Assembly: GCA_028753945.1 (NCBI GenBank)
Contig: JAPNXP010000004.1
Coordinates: forward strand, 4,526,001-4,590,000
Source: Hexactinellida sp. DTS-2022
Taxonomy: Eukaryota > Porifera > Hexactinellida
Direction of reading: 5' to 3'
DNA: 64,000 nt
In this document: positions 20,939-32,171 of the stretch, piece after piece
Layout of the letters: the number at the start of each line of letters is the position of its first letter
How positions within the stretch are numbered: position 1 is the stretch's first letter
Notes under the pieces: model-generated
Told to the model about the DNA's origin: nothing
Database searches by the model: none
The model's input: the letters and a program-made list of their open reading frames with translations, nothing else
Program-made: the position numbers and the translations under genes

Positions 20939-22171
20939 ATGGCTAGTGCTTATGGTGTGGGAGAAGAGAGCTTCCTCTCTCACGTGGAGAGAGTGCGTAG
21001 CGAGATACACACTAAGTTCATAAGAGCTCACGAGCTGCTACTGGCTAGAGAAGCCGATCTGTTAGCAGAGTTACAGAGATTGGTAGACGAGTACACTGGA
21101 GAAGAATTAGTTCTACAAATCAAGGAGTTAACTGTTTCTAAAGAAGCTCTTAAGAGCGCACTTACGAAAAACATAAATAAAGAAGTTCTCGATCAGTCTT
21201 TGGGTCCTATTAATACACGCATTAAAGAACTAGAAACTAAACTCCTAACATCAAAAGATAGCTACAAGAGTGTCTCATTGGAATGGGATGTGGAGCTAGA
21301 GAAGAAACTGAGTGTAGCAGGGGAGATACGACTTAATGCTGTGAAAGAAGGAATACGAGACTACAAGCAGATAGGAGATCCTGTTGCGGTATTTGGGAAA
21401 CATAGCAAGAAAAAGTCTTCTTCACCTGGTGTGTTCGGGTATCCAGGTGGTATAGCTGTTAATCCTGTGAATAATTATATTTACATTTGTGATGGAGGTA
21501 ATAATCGTGTACAAGTTTATAACAAATCATTTGAATTTGTATTCCAATTCAGTGAAAAGATGTACACACCAGTTGGCATTCGCATCAAATAGAACAAGGC
21601 ATATGTCACACAATGGAGCTCTCATTGTCTCAATGTGTATTCTACAGAAGGGAAATATCTTAACTCAGTTGGGAAGAATGGAAAGAATGAATTGGAGTTT
21701 GACAAACCAAGAGGACTTGATATTTCCACTGACAGAGACAGAATATATATAGCTGAATTTGAAAATGCTAGAATTCAATGTTTGAATTTAAATCTCAAAT
21801 TCAACTCTTTTATTAATGATATTTATGGAGCTTTGGATGTCAAACTAACTTCTAATGAGATTGTAATATTGTCCTTTCATAATCCCTGTGTGTCTCTATA
21901 CACATATTCTCATCAATTTATTCGTGAGATGATTCCTAGAGGTGAAGATAATCCCGTCGTTAAACCTTATTCTTTCATTCTTGATAGATCTTTTATTCTC
22001 ATTACCGACTCTACTAGGTATTGTGTTTGTATCTTCTCTTTTAGAGGAGAGTTGATCCACAGATTTGGCAGAGAAGGAGAGTTCATGGAGCCGAGGGGAA
22101 TAGCAATCGATGTAGAAGGGAGGATTATAGTAGCATCTAAGAACCCGGAACATTGCGTTCAAGCTTTTTGA
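20939..22171 (+). pseudogene. Coiled-coil NHL protein, copy 2, with one internal TAG
   Basis: Aligns with copies 1, 3 and 4 over its length and keeps one reading frame from 20939 to 22171, but codon 218 (21590-21592) is TAG where the paralogs have CAG (Gln) in IKQNKAYVTQ. Two small in-frame losses follow: near KSLN in the SFILDKS blade and four residues in GEKRGEF. Translation would stop after the first propeller blade, leaving coiled coil plus one and a half blades. The rest of the frame is otherwise open, so the mutation is recent, or the copy is used as a short protein, or the stop is read through. Exon structure and acceptor (AG at 20926-20927) are as in copy 1. Confidence 0.8.
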
Positions 22172-22259
22172 TTTGTAACAGATCCTCATTATTTAACATT
22201 TCTATTTATTCACATCTCCCTTTACAATTTGTTTATACTTTTCATATTCTATTCCTAAC

Positions 22260-22305
22260 AAGTATAGTAGACAGACAGACAGACATTGTCTTTTATATAT
22301 ATAGA
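22260..22305 (-). repeat. Helitron-like terminus with GACA tract
   Basis: On the minus strand it starts TCTATATATATAAAAGACAA and continues TGTCTGTCTGTC. The same terminus occurs on the minus strand at 48277 and 49094. Only the end is preserved here. Confidence 0.5.
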
Positions 22306-22421
22306 TATTGAGAGATCTATTATGACAACCCCTGGAGCGACACTGCTCTGCTCTACATTAATACTGTACGTGCTACCTGTATCTGTACATATATGCAGCC
22401 AGCATGTATTCTGAATGGAAT

Positions 22422-22592
22422 CAGTGGCGGCGCTGGGAGCTTCTTTTGGGGGGCGCGGTCTTGGAGAACCGGGTTCGACACCCTAGTATTAATTGCAAAT
22501 ACAATAAAAACCTTTGGATATATTGGGATTTTGGGGGGGGGGGGGCGACCGCACGTTCGCCCCCCCCCCCCCCCCCCCTGGCGCCGCCACTG
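22422..22592. mobile_element. hAT-like MITE, TSD AATGGAAT
   Basis: Begins CAGTGGCGGCGCTGGG and ends CTGGCGCCGCCACTG, with AATGGAAT at 22414-22421 and 22593-22600. Runs of C (22561-22578) and G lie inside. The open frames across it are artefacts of these runs. Confidence 0.9.
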
Positions 22593-22610
22593 AATGGAAT
22601 ATGTTTGAAT

Positions 22611-22676
22611 ACCAACGAGGCCCGAAGGCCCGAGTGCAGGTTGTAGGAACGCGAGGAGCGCGGACGAGCAGTTTGT
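22611..22676. repeat. GC-rich stem-loop module (one of several copies)
   Basis: Pattern GAGGCCCGAAGGCCCGAGTG, then CAAGTTGTA-like linker, ACGCG.G.AGCGCG, GACGAGCAG. Related copies: 24175-24240 (plus), 42149-42213 and 42549-42605 (minus), and shorter versions at 18565-18600 and 19425-19450. Each carries two or three small hairpins such as GGGCCGnAGGCCC and CGCGnnnCGCG. They stand out sharply against the AT-rich background and resemble the hairpin cluster at the end of the Helitron-like element at 52920-53005. Confidence 0.55.
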
Positions 22677-22682
22677 AATATT

Positions 22683-23188
22683 TAATTGCTTGCCGTTAAT
22701 TTACAACAATAAAAGACTATACAAATTAAAGTGGCTGAACTAGGTGGGCGAATGTCGGCCCTACAAAATCACAAAATCTCTACAACAGAGGTCCGCAGCC
22801 TGGAGTTATGGACAACGAGTTCCTGTAATTTGAAATTGGAATTATTTGTATATCAGTCAACACCTTTTCTAAATCTGCAAGGTCATTATTTGACTCATAA
22901 AAAAACCTTAACGAAGTCGGGTTTTTATATTGAAATATGTTTCCCGGTTAGATATATAAGCCTTTAAATTTTATTCTTTCAGACTTATTCCAATCTTTTC
23001 TTTCATTGTATTCTATAATTAGTTTGTGGCATATCATATTTTTATTCTGCAATAAGTTGTATAGTCTGAGTATAAATAGCAACAGTATATCCTCTTGTCT
23101 TATACTGCTCTGTTAACTTATTCAATTCTAGACTTTCGTTTCAAACATTCCTTTTACACAACTTGCTCTATCAAACTTCAAACTTCAG
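22683..23188 (+). promoter_or_regulatory. Promoter and non-coding first exon of NHL copy 3
   Basis: A close duplicate of 18595-19277 without the MITE. TATA box TATAAATAG at 23071-23079, probable start near 23100, exon running through TATACTGCTCTGTTAACTTA to ACTTCAG at 23188, donor GTCAGTC. The next downstream coding exon with the matching acceptor is NHL copy 3 at 30396, so the intron (23189-30384) is about 7.2 kb and holds a foldback element, a GT microsatellite, several MITEs and a whole Gypsy relic. Confidence 0.6.
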
Positions 23189-23241
23189 GTCAGTCTAATT
23201 ATAATTTACAAAATCCTGTTGTGCGTCATAGACTTAATTAA

Positions 23242-24501
23242 GGGGAAAATTCCAAAAATACTCAAGTTTTTTAAAAATTTCCAAATATACTCAACTTTTT
23301 ACTGATACTCAAATATAAAACTAGATCTTTCCGAATCTACTCAAGTTTTTCAAAATAATTCCAAATCTACTCAAGTTTTTCAGAATAATTCCAAATCTAC
23401 TCAAGTTTTCAGAATAATTCCAATTCTGCTCAAGTTTTTTCAGTAAATTCACAGATTTACTCAAGTTTAGAAAGGCTATATTTAGTCTATCTTATATATT
23501 AAATCACAATGTTTTTGTGTTTGTTTGTTTGTGTGTTTGTTCAGAATTGATTGAGGAACTGGTAAAAGCTACAGACCCAAAATTTGGCAGTGGGGTGGGG
23601 AATACTAGTATTGTATGTACAAACAAGTTCAATATCTAAAAAGATATTCAAATCTTCCATCACAAAAGGTGTCAAAACCTTTAGCCAATTAAATTCGAGG
23701 GTTGTTCCAGTATGGATTAGCAGCTAGCATTTCAATTAGTATAATAGAATGCTTTAGTGTCTGTCAAATGTTAAGTGTACATTATTGAATACTGAGAAAG
23801 TAATCTAATTGATCGAGAGGAAGTTCAGGCATTTAATCAGTTATTTGTGTTCTGTCTGTCTAGCCATACATTTATAACATTCCATTGTGTTATTTGATAT
23901 CAAATTATTATCAATCAATACAATAACTTCTCCACATCCCAAAGTTAGGGGTCCACTGGTACAGTTTCTTAGTGATATTTAATTATATATTTAGAATTGG
24001 TATATTATTATACACGGACAAGCTTATATATCTAGAAAATTATCTGTTCAAATTTGCATAAATATCCAAATTATTTAATCTGTCCTTATAGAAACCTGTA
24101 GCTAGGATGAACGGATATAAATAGACGGCTAGCGGCCAACCATCAAGAACGACATTTAATTTGAAAAGCAGATGCTTTAAATACAAGCGAGGGCCGTAGA
24201 CCCGAGTACAAGTTGTAAGGACGCGCGTAGAGCAGACGAGCAGATTGTACTAATAAATATTTTTTGTGGTTGGGATCTCCATACTAGTTTCAATAATCCA
24301 ATAAAACTTGAGTATATTCGGAATAATCCAATAAAACTTGAGTATATTTGGAATAATCCAATAAAACTTGAGTATATTTGGAATAATCCGGTAAAACTTG
24401 AGTATATTTGGAAAAACTTGAGTATATTTACAAATTAGTTGAGTATTGTTGAGTATATTTGGAAATTTTTAAAAAACTTGAGTATTTTTGGAATTTTCCC
24501 C
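23242..24501. mobile_element. Foldback element with arms of ~30-bp repeats
   Basis: Terminal inverted repeat GGGGAAAATTCCAAAAATAC, perfect at both ends, flanked by TTAATTAA (23234-23241 and 24502-24509). The left arm is tandem copies of a ~30-bp unit with TCTACTCAAGTTTTTCAGAA; the right arm holds inverted copies (AATAATCCAATAAAACTTGA). The middle contains a Helitron-like insertion from about 23486. No coding capacity. Confidence 0.75.
23486..24010 (+). mobile_element. Non-autonomous Helitron-like element, family F
   Basis: Begins TCTATCTTATATATTAAATC and carries TGTTTGTTTGTGTGTTTG. It then shares blocks with 42930-43216, 47745-48277 and 48705-49094 in reverse orientation, for example TTAATTCGAGGGTTGTTCC-type (AATTAAATTCGAGGGTTGTT) and CAGTTATTTGTGTTC. 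The shared order of blocks, a TC start and no coding sequence fit a Helitron-like non-autonomous family; the 3' end is only approximate. Confidence 0.5.
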
Positions 24502-24760
24502 TTAATTAAGAGATATAAGTTTATTGACTGATAAGAATAACAGAATTAAGATTCACTTGCATTACTAAATGCAGCTACTAGATCTATTATATCTATCTAT
24601 CTCTATATTAAAAGCGCAATTGTTGTCTGTCTGTTTGTGTGTGTGTGTGTGTGTGTGTCCATGTCGATGTCCCTAGATCGTGAAAAACTGTCCCTATTAT
24701 CATATGATACGAGGACAAAACTTTAGCAAATAAGGACACTTTTTGGATATAAGGACAATC

Positions 24761-24946
<186 letters not shown>

Positions 24947-25073
24947 TCCAGAATTAATTGGAAAGACTACGAGTCCCAGAAAGCTAAAAATTTGTATCTA
25001 GGAGTAATTTTGTACTGCGACAAAGATCTATTGGTTTTCTAAGCGAAATAGCGGGATTATGACGTCATAAATG

Positions 25074-25263
25074 CAGTCACGTAGCTAGAGTATGTAATTC
25101 AGGGGGGCAAGTTTTATGTTGGGGGGGCAAGTGCAGGGAGTCGGGGGGGCAAGTGGGAGACGAATCACTCTATTTACTATAACGAACACTTCCTAATTCT
25201 CTTGGGAGGGGGGGCGAGAAGCACTTTTGGGGGGGCGGTCGCCCCCCCATAGCTACGTGCCTG
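25074..25263. mobile_element. hAT-like MITE, TSD CATAAATG
   Basis: Begins CAGTCACGTAGCTAGAG and ends CATAGCTACGTGCCTG; CATAAATG at 25066-25073 and 25264-25271. Interior with GGGGGGCAAG repeats. Confidence 0.88.
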
Positions 25264-25544
25264 CATAAATGCACTTATTTGGGAATAACTCTTTCAGTTT
25301 TTATCCGATTCGCCCACAATTTTAGATGGCAAGACAACATGAAATGAGACACACGTAAACCGATTTATGGGATTGTGACGTCACGTAGGAACTAATTTGC
25401 ATTCAGCTCTTACACTTTTGGTTCAATCGATAAATAATTTTGTCACATTATAAAACAGAATGTATTGCATGTCTCTAGAAATTTTTCTAATTTTCGCATT
25501 TTATCTGAGCCAGGCAATATCAAAAATGTAACCTCCAATTGCTG

Positions 25545-25928
25545 CGTAGAATATGAACTATAGTGATGTACATTGTGAAATTTATTGTTCTGGGACCCTA
25601 GTGTGAGGTTTCTGAGGGAAGACATCTGACCCTGATGGAGGACAGCTGACACTAGGGCCACTGATCCGGGGGGACAGCTGGCCCTAGGGCCACAGGTCCA
25701 GGGGACATCTGATCCTAGGGCCATTGGTCCAGGGGACATCTGATCCTAGGGCCATTGGTCCGGGGGGACATCTGGCCCTAGGGTGAGGAGTCCGAGGGGG
25801 GGGGGACATCTGACCCTGAGGGGGGACAGCTGACACTAGGGCCACAGGTCCGGGGGGACAGCTGGCCCTAGTGCAATATGTCCGGGGGGACATTATTTAG
25901 GGGGGGACCGCTGGCACTATGACACCGT
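25545..25928. mobile_element. Foldback element, copy C (left arm lost)
   Basis: Starts inside the family core (TAGAATATGAACTATAGTGA at 25547) and has a full right arm of inverted ~32-bp units ending GGGACCGCTGGCACTATGAC. The left arm present in copies A and B is absent. Confidence 0.7.
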
Positions 25929-26169
25929 TCATTGTCACATTTCGTGAACCCTGAAAATTCACTTAATCGCACATAATTCGCGCCCTCTGAGAGATAAAAT
26001 TCTGAAAATTTAATAGAATATGAACATTAATGATGCGGACACGTTGGTCACACCAGATTGCCAATATGCTTACTCATTATCGCATGATGACGTAATCATA
26101 AAAATTTCACATTGTTAAATTTGACTATTTAGGCCTATTTACGCTTTATAATTAATATTAGGAGTATAT

Positions 26170-26660
26170 AAACCGCATACCAACCGCGAAGCGGTTGGTG
26201 TGCGGTTGTGTTCTGCAAAAAAAAAATGTAAAAAATGTGTTTTTACAATTTTGTGAATTCTATATTTAAAATGGGTTGGTTGGTGTTCAGGGGCGGCTCC
26301 TGGGGGCGCCAAGGGGCTCCATGGCGCCCTTGTGAAAATATTGGAGCCCCTTAGGGGGCGGCATCTTTCAATTAATTCAACATCAAAATATCATAAACAT
26401 CAATTATGATTAAGATAACAAACAGATCTATAATATCTTTAGGGCAGCTAACAATTGACTAAAAGAAGTCACGGCCCTGAGTGTTTGAACAATCATAGCA
26501 ACCATACAACATATAAATTTATAAACTAACCTCTACCAATGTATTCACTGACATAATTTTCAGAGCATTAAAGGAGCGCGCTCCATTTTTCAGGAGCGCA
26601 AGGTGGCCGCATACCAACCGCAAATCGGTTGGTGTGCGGTTGTGTTCTGCCGCGAAGCGA
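26170..26660. repeat. Repeated hairpin CCAACCGC...GCGGTTGG, two copies
   Basis: CCGCATACCAACCGC, then GAAGCGGTTGGTGTGCGGTT at 26174-26209, and a second copy at 26608-26643 with AAATC in the loop region. Both are followed by GTGTTCTGC. Between them, 26289-26370 is a hAT-like GC-rich patch (CAGGGGCGGCTCCTGG) whose right end was not identified. Confidence 0.5.
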
Positions 26661-26729
26661 CCTAGCAAGCGAAGTGCGCTAATAACTAATGATAGTCCTA
26701 TACTAAGTGCCTACTAGTGGGAGGTCTGT

Positions 26730-28132
26730 TTAGTCACTGTGTGATCTAACATCACTTCCCCTTCGAGATTGATTGGTAGTCTTATCAAACCCACAATCAA
26801 ATCCATGGGCGTAGTCACTTCCCCTTCGAGAAGGCCTGATGATGAGTGTTTCTCTGTAGCGTAGGGGCTTTTGGCTGATTCGTCCCGAGCGGTTGACTCG
26901 ATGGTTTCCCTCCTGCCCGGGATTTGGCGTAACTGGAATCGCATGAGTAGGCTGTAATTCCTCAGCATGAATGGATTCTTTCAATTCTCGTAAATCGCTG
27001 GCATTTCCGTATGCACTGACAGATGAGTCATCTTGGTACTTAGAGAGCTTACAGTCTAGGCTGTCTGCTTTTGCGTCATTTCGTAGGTACACTCGGTCTC
27101 CTTTTGTGACATCAGTTTGTTCTTTCCCTCTATCGTATGTCTTCTTCATCCTCTCGCTATATTCGTGTGCGCTATTTCGTGCTGAATCTATAGCATTCTC
27201 GACACTGTGAGAGGCTTCCTCATACCAGCAGTCTGTGGTCATCCTCGAATCCAGCTCGTTGGCGGGAGGCCTAGGATTGGAGATCGGTTCAACACCATGC
27301 ATGATATGGAACGGAGTTAATCGGGTGCTGGAATTAGGGAGGATATTGAGTGTGTGTGTGCAACCTCTTGGAGTATAATAGGCCAGCAGTCTTTCTCCAG
27401 TTCGCGATCGGAAATAATACACCTTAGGCAGGGCCGGATTTATATCTGTGGGGGCCCCGGGGCAATCAATCTGTGGGGGCCCTGAAATTCCAACATCCTG
27501 TTTTTGAAGGTGCTTACTCTGTAGTATGTGGGGGTCCTTATGTGTGGGGGCCCCCGGGCAAATGCACCGTTTGCCCTGCCTTAAGTCCGGCCCTGACCTT
27601 AGGGTCTGTTTTACTGTTTGGATCATGCGCTCATCCTGGCCGTCACCCTCTGGGTTATAGGGGGACAAGCGTAACTTCTTTACCCCTAGCAATTCCAGGG
27701 CTTCGCGAATCTCGGAGCCATCCACGTTGGGCCCCTGATCACTCAAGACGCACTGAGGCGGGCCGTGACGTTAAATCCAGTATGTCTTTAGAGCATCTTT
27801 AGAGCATGGGCGCGATTTCCACCTACGTGGAAAATAAATCTGTCTAGCAGAAAATACCGGTTTTGATCGCTTCCCCATGGGAGCGTTGCTACATCATAAG
27901 CTCCAATTTTCCGAAGCTCGTATGCAGCGCGGTTAGGCACGAGTGGTTCTTATAGTCGTGCCCTTTTCCCGCTGGCAGATACCACATTCTTTGCAAAATT
28001 TCCGGACTTCGCTATGCATGCCATTCCAGGTAAATTGTTGTTTAGGAGGTAAAGCGTTCGCTTGATCCCTGGATGAGAGACATTATGGACACGCGTAAGG
28101 ACTGTGTCACTTAAGCGAATCTCAGGTACCAA
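26730..28132 (-). pseudogene. Gypsy integrase (zinc finger, core, C-terminal part), broken
   Basis: A His-His-Cys-Cys zinc-finger region is seen at 28110-27960 (HNVSHPGIKRTL). The core segment includes SDQGPNVDGSEIREAL, which holds the second catalytic Asp, and YNPEGDGQDERMIQTVKQTL, where the catalytic Glu follows GDGQD. It is split by the MITE at 27429-27595, and resumes with SSTRLTPFHIMHGVEP and a long charged tail. Frameshifts near 27800 separate the zinc finger from the core. Confidence 0.75.
27429..27595. mobile_element. hAT-like MITE in Gypsy integrase, TSD ACCTTAGG
   Basis: Begins CAGGGCCGGATTTATA and ends TTAAGTCCGGCCCTG; ACCTTAGG at 27421-27428 and 27596-27603. GGGGGCCC runs lie inside. 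It is a precise insertion, since the integrase frame continues on both sides. Confidence 0.92.
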
Positions 28133-28389
28133 AATACGGTGTTCACGTGTTACGAATCCGTTGGATAGTACGAGGCGCTGGTTTCTGTAACGCCCAGACC
28201 GTACAATACCCCGTTCGTTTAGTTGGTTCGCTACGAATGCGATCGCTGGGTCGTTGGTTTGTTCCTCGAGTATCTCATCTAGGAGGTTGCGATATTGTAG
28301 ACAAATCTGTCGATGAACTCGAATTCCTTGTTCAGTTGGCTGTCGATTTCGCAGTCGATTCTGGAAAGGAAATCAGCTGCTGAGTTATT

Positions 28390-29575
28390 TATCCCTTTCA
28401 CGTAACGTAGTGAACTTGTTATGCGGGTCGCGCTGCTTCCTCAGCCATTGTAATGGATTGCGATCGCTTAGAAAGATTGTCTGCACGCTGCCTTAAGGTA
28501 GTCACGGGATTTTCGACTTAGCTCGACCAGGGCCCAGCACTCTATCTCCCCAGCGGAAGACTTACGCTGACTCTGGTTGAGTCCTGTTGAGAAGTAGGCT
28601 AGGGGGCGAAGTCTGTTATCATTGTCCAATTGGGAAAGTAAACCTCCAACAGCCACCTGAGAAGCGTCAGCTTGTAAGTAAAACTGGCGATCCCATTTGG
28701 GGTATGCTAACATCACTGGACAGCTCGTGAGCCTATTTTAGGGTATCGAATGCGTTGCGGGCGGCCCTATCCCAGAAGAAAGATTCACCGTTCCGAGTCA
28801 GCTTGTATAAGGAGTCGGCTACATTGGCCATGTCGGGTATGTAATCGCGATAGAAATTCACTAGTCCAAGGAACCTCTGGAGTTCAGTCCGATTCTTTGG
28901 TTGTGGATAAGTGGTTACCCGCTGAATGTTGCTCGGGAGTGGCTTGTGTCCGTCTGGGGTTATTGTATGTCCCACGAATTCGATTTCCTGGTATCCAAGA
29001 CGGCATTTGTCAGGGAGTAGTTGGATCTTCGCCTGGCGGAGTCGGATTAGTGTATCCCGGAGATCTCCGATATGTAGCGCTAGACCAGGGGAATGAACCA
29101 AAATGTCATCCACGTATGAATGGGAGCGTTCGGCACCGTGTAGAGTGCTGTCCATAAACCTTTGGTAGGTTGCCTGGCTGTTGCACAACCCGAAAGCCAT
29201 TCGTGTCATTTCGAAATGTCCCCTAGGTGTCGAAAATGCTGTCTTTGCTTGATCTTTGGGATCAATTGCTACGGCCCAATATGCGCTCGCGCAATCTAGC
29301 GAGGAATAGTAACGGTCGCCGTGTAGGCTGTCTAAAATATCGCGGGGGTTGGACATAGGATAAGCGTCCTTGCGAGTCAGGTCATTCAAAGCGCGATAAT
29401 CAACGACGAATCTGGTACCTCCGTCCTTCTCGGTGATTAGGATTATGGGGCTACTCCATGGAGAGTTGGTTGGACGGCAGATCCCGTTATGCAGCATTTC
29501 TGCAACTTGTTCATCAATCAGAGCTTGAGTAGCCGGGGAGACGCGCCGCTGTTTGTGTTTACGGGCAGTCTGCCA
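28390..29575 (-). pseudogene. Gypsy reverse transcriptase and RNase H, broken
   Basis: A 254-residue open frame at 28733-29497 has SPWSSPIILITEKDGGTRF (fingers), VDYRALNDLTRKDAYPMSNP, SSLDCASAYW (first catalytic Asp), FGLCNSQATYQRFMD and SYVDDILVHS (catalytic Asp pair), then LLPDKCRLG and FLGLVNFYRDYIPDM. RNase H continues in another frame at 28468-28716: FYLQADASQVAVGGLLSQL and ECWALVELSRKSRDYL. This is the best-kept part of the element. Confidence 0.85.
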
Positions 29576-29611
29576 CTTGTATCGATTGAGGGAGTAGCGT
29601 TTGGCGTGATG

Positions 29612-30090
29612 TTAGGCGACTTGGAGTTGACCGCGAACACCTTCCGAGAATTCGTCGACTAAGGCGGCTAGTTGCAATCGCTCGTTATCGGGGAGGTCTG
29701 GGTTGATGGAGACTTTTATCCGTCCCGGTGTAGTTACTGAAATACGGTCCTGCGCTTTAAAGTCATCTTCGCTCTTAGAGCGGCGACTGCTGAGCGGATC
29801 AAAGGGTCTCCACCCTCCAGAATAGCTTGTGTGTCTTTCCAGACGAATCTCAATCGTATGCGCTGTTAATTCCAGACAAATTCTGTGGGGCCGAATTTCC
29901 TCAGTAGATCTCTGCCTAATATGCGGGTTTTGTTGTGATCTTGTAAGACCCCAAAGGAATGCCGTACGATTTGGTCGTCGCCTATGACGATTTCCAAAGT
30001 GATATTCCCCACTAGATGAACTGGGTTCTGTCCTACCCATGGCCTACTTAATATACGGTTATATATGTCGCCGAGAAGGCCATAAAACAA
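29612..30090 (-). pseudogene. Gypsy protease C-terminal part and linker, broken
   Basis: NITLEIVIGDDQIVRHSFGV and RILGRDLLRKFGPTEF match the C-terminal half of the retropepsin in the relic at 10398-10736. The active-site DSG motif would lie above 30090, where the similarity ends. The overlapping frame at 29612-30040 holds the linker to RT (LQLAALVDEF). Confidence 0.65.
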
Positions 30091-30395
30091 AGAGGCCAGT
30101 TTCTAATTTTAATTCTAGGATAAACTATGCCTCCTATTGTTGTTATTTGGGTTGTATATGGGGTAATCAACCATCGCGAGTCTATTAGAACCCCCTTTAA
30201 GAATAAATAAATAATGAAATTCTAAATGAACATAGAGGCAGGCTAGTTCCAAATTCTATTGTATGTAAACAAGTATCCCGATTACGAATCAGTTCGTAGC
30301 CGGAGTGACTACAGATTTGAGTCTACTTTCGATTAATGTGTTACTTATATTCAGGATAAGAGTTATGTTAATCTTCATTTGTAGAACACTGTACA

Positions 30396-31643
30396 ATGGC
30401 TAGTGCTTATGGTGTGGGAGAAGAGAGCTTCCTCTCTCACGTGGTGAGAGTGCGTAGCGAGATACACACTAAGTTCATAAGAGCTCACGAGCTGCTACTG
30501 GCTAGAGAAGCCGATCTGTTAGCAGAGTTACAGAGATTGGTAGACGAGTACATGGGTGAAGAATTAGTTCTGCAAATCAAGGAGTTAACTGTTTCTAAAG
30601 AAGCTCTTAAGAGCGCACTTACGAAGAGTATAAACAAAGAAATTCTCGATCAGAATTTATCTTTCATTGATTCACACATTAAAGAACTAGAAACAAAACT
30701 CCTACCATCAAAAGATAGCTACAAGAGTGTGTCATTGGAATGGGATGTGGAGCTGGAGAAGAAACTCAGTGTAGCAGGTGAGATACGACTTACTGCTGTG
30801 AAAGAAGGAATACGAGACTACAAGCAGATAGGAGATCCTGTTGCGGTATTTGGGAAACATAACAAGAAAAGGTCTTCTTTGCCTGGTGTCTTCTGTTATC
30901 CTATGGGAATAGCTATTAATCCAGTAGATAATTGTATTTACATTTGTGATGCAGGTAATAATCGTGTACAAGTTTATAACAAATCATTTGAATTTGTATT
31001 CCAATTCAGTGATAAGATGAACGGACCACTTGGTATTTGTATCAAGCAGAACAAGGCATATGTCACACAGTATAGCTCCCATTCTCTCAATGTATATTCT
31101 ACAGAAGGGAAATACCTTAACTCAGTTGGAGAGAAAGGAAAGAATGAATTGGAGTTTGACCTACCAACTGGACTTGATATTTCCACTGATAGAGATAGAA
31201 TATATATAGCTGAATATGAAAATGCTAGAATTCAATGTTTGAATATAAATCTCAAATTCAACTCTTTTATCAATGATATTTCTGGAGCTTTAGATGTCAA
31301 ACTAACTTCTGATGAGATTGTAATATCGTCCTTTCGTAATCCCTGTGTGTCTCTATACACATATTCTCACCAATTGATTCGGGAGATGATTCCTTTGGGT
31401 GAAGGTAATCCAGTTGTTAAACCTTCTTCTTTCATTCTCGATAAATCCTCAAATATTCTTATTACCGACTCTACTAGGCACTGTGTTTCTATCTTCTCTT
31501 TTGAAGGAAAGTTGATCCACATATTCGGTAGAGAAGGGGAGAAGAGAGGAGAGTTCATATGGCCAAGGGGAATCGCAATCAATGGCGAAGGGAGGATTAT
31601 AGTTGCATCTTTGAACCCAGAACATTGCTTTCAAGCATTTTGA
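30396..31643 (+). CDS. Coiled-coil NHL-repeat protein, copy 3
   Basis: 415 residues, intact and collinear with copy 1. N-terminal coiled coil 1-150, NHL propeller 157-415 (MGIAINPVDNCIYICDAGNN, TGLDISTDRDRIYIAEYENA, FILDKSSNILITDSTRHC, WPRGIAINGEGRIIVASLNP). Within the coil it has the EELVLQIKEL version shared with copy 2 rather than the EGITQQIK version of copies 1 and 4. Acceptor TTTGTAG ends at 30384. Its first exon is inferred at 23100-23188, giving a transposon-filled 7-kb intron. No RING or B-box. An A/T-rich 3' region with no clear AATAAA follows. Confidence 0.85.
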   Translation: MASAYGVGEESFLSHVVRVRSEIHTKFIRAHELLLAREADLLAELQRLVDEYMGEELVLQIKELTVSKEALKSALTKSINKEILDQNLSFIDSHIKELETKLLPSKDSYKSVSLEWDVELEKKLSVAGEIRLTAVKEGIRDYKQIGDPVAVFGKHNKKRSSLPGVFCYPMGIAINPVDNCIYICDAGNNRVQVYNKSFEFVFQFSDKMNGPLGICIKQNKAYVTQYSSHSLNVYSTEGKYLNSVGEKGKNELEFDLPTGLDISTDRDRIYIAEYENARIQCLNINLKFNSFINDISGALDVKLTSDEIVISSFRNPCVSLYTYSHQLIREMIPLGEGNPVVKPSSFILDKSSNILITDSTRHCVSIFSFEGKLIHIFGREGEKRGEFIWPRGIAINGEGRIIVASLNPEHCFQAF

Positions 31644-31659
31644 TCTGTAACACATTATC

Positions 31660-32167
31660 ATTATTTAACATTTCTATTTATTCACATCTCCCTTTACAAT
31701 TTGTTTATTCTTTTCATATTCTATTCCTAACAACTAACAAGTCGCTAGCCATTCTTTCTCACTATTTGTAGAACTTTGGATTTAATTCAAATTCTTTCAC
31801 AAAATGGTGAAAAAATCGTGACATAGGAAGGAGGGAATAAACTTTGGTAATGAACTTTCGGAAATTAATTGTATCTCTCAACCTCCTAGAAATTGTTCCA
31901 AGACCGCAAAGTGGTCGCTACCCCCAATTTGAGAAACACTGCCCTATAAGTATTATTCCTGTTGTACATTAACCTAGGCTCAAAGTTTGGGGTTTGGGGC
32001 GGGGGGGGCGATTCCCGGGCCTTTCGGTGGATTTAATTTTTATATGAAAGTGGTACTTTTCATCGACCAAGGGATGATAGAGGGTGAGAATCACGCTTAT
32101 TTACTCAATATATACAGATTTTGTTTCTGAAGAAACAAATCTCGAAATATTTAGTAAACCTCCCATT
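31660..32167. other. 3' flank of NHL copy 3
   Basis: The first ~90 bases resemble the 3' flank of copy 2 (TTCACATCTCCCTTTACAAT in both), so the duplication includes the 3' end. The rest is unremarkable, with a GGGGCGGGGGGGGCG patch near 31998. Confidence 0.4.
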
Positions 32168-32171
32168 GGCC

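Larger units (their letters stand above)
26714..30100 (-). mobile_element. Ty3/Gypsy retrotransposon relic in the NHL copy 3 intron
   Basis: Minus strand from about 30090 (protease, already truncated) through RT, RNase H and integrase to about 26730. The order PR-RT-RH-IN defines the Ty3/Gypsy class. No gag, no DSG protease active site and no LTRs were recognised, so both ends are incomplete or decayed. Frames are broken between every domain. A hAT-like MITE with ACCTTAGG duplications lies in the integrase. It is in the antisense orientation relative to the host gene. Confidence 0.8.

Noticed and set aside
22611..22676. tRNA or tRNA-derived SINE
   Set aside because: The GC-rich hairpins do not make an acceptor stem or A/B boxes that I can place.
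26714..30100. LTRs around the Gypsy relic
   Set aside because: No direct repeats flanking the pol could be found by reading; a self-alignment would be needed to exclude short remnants.
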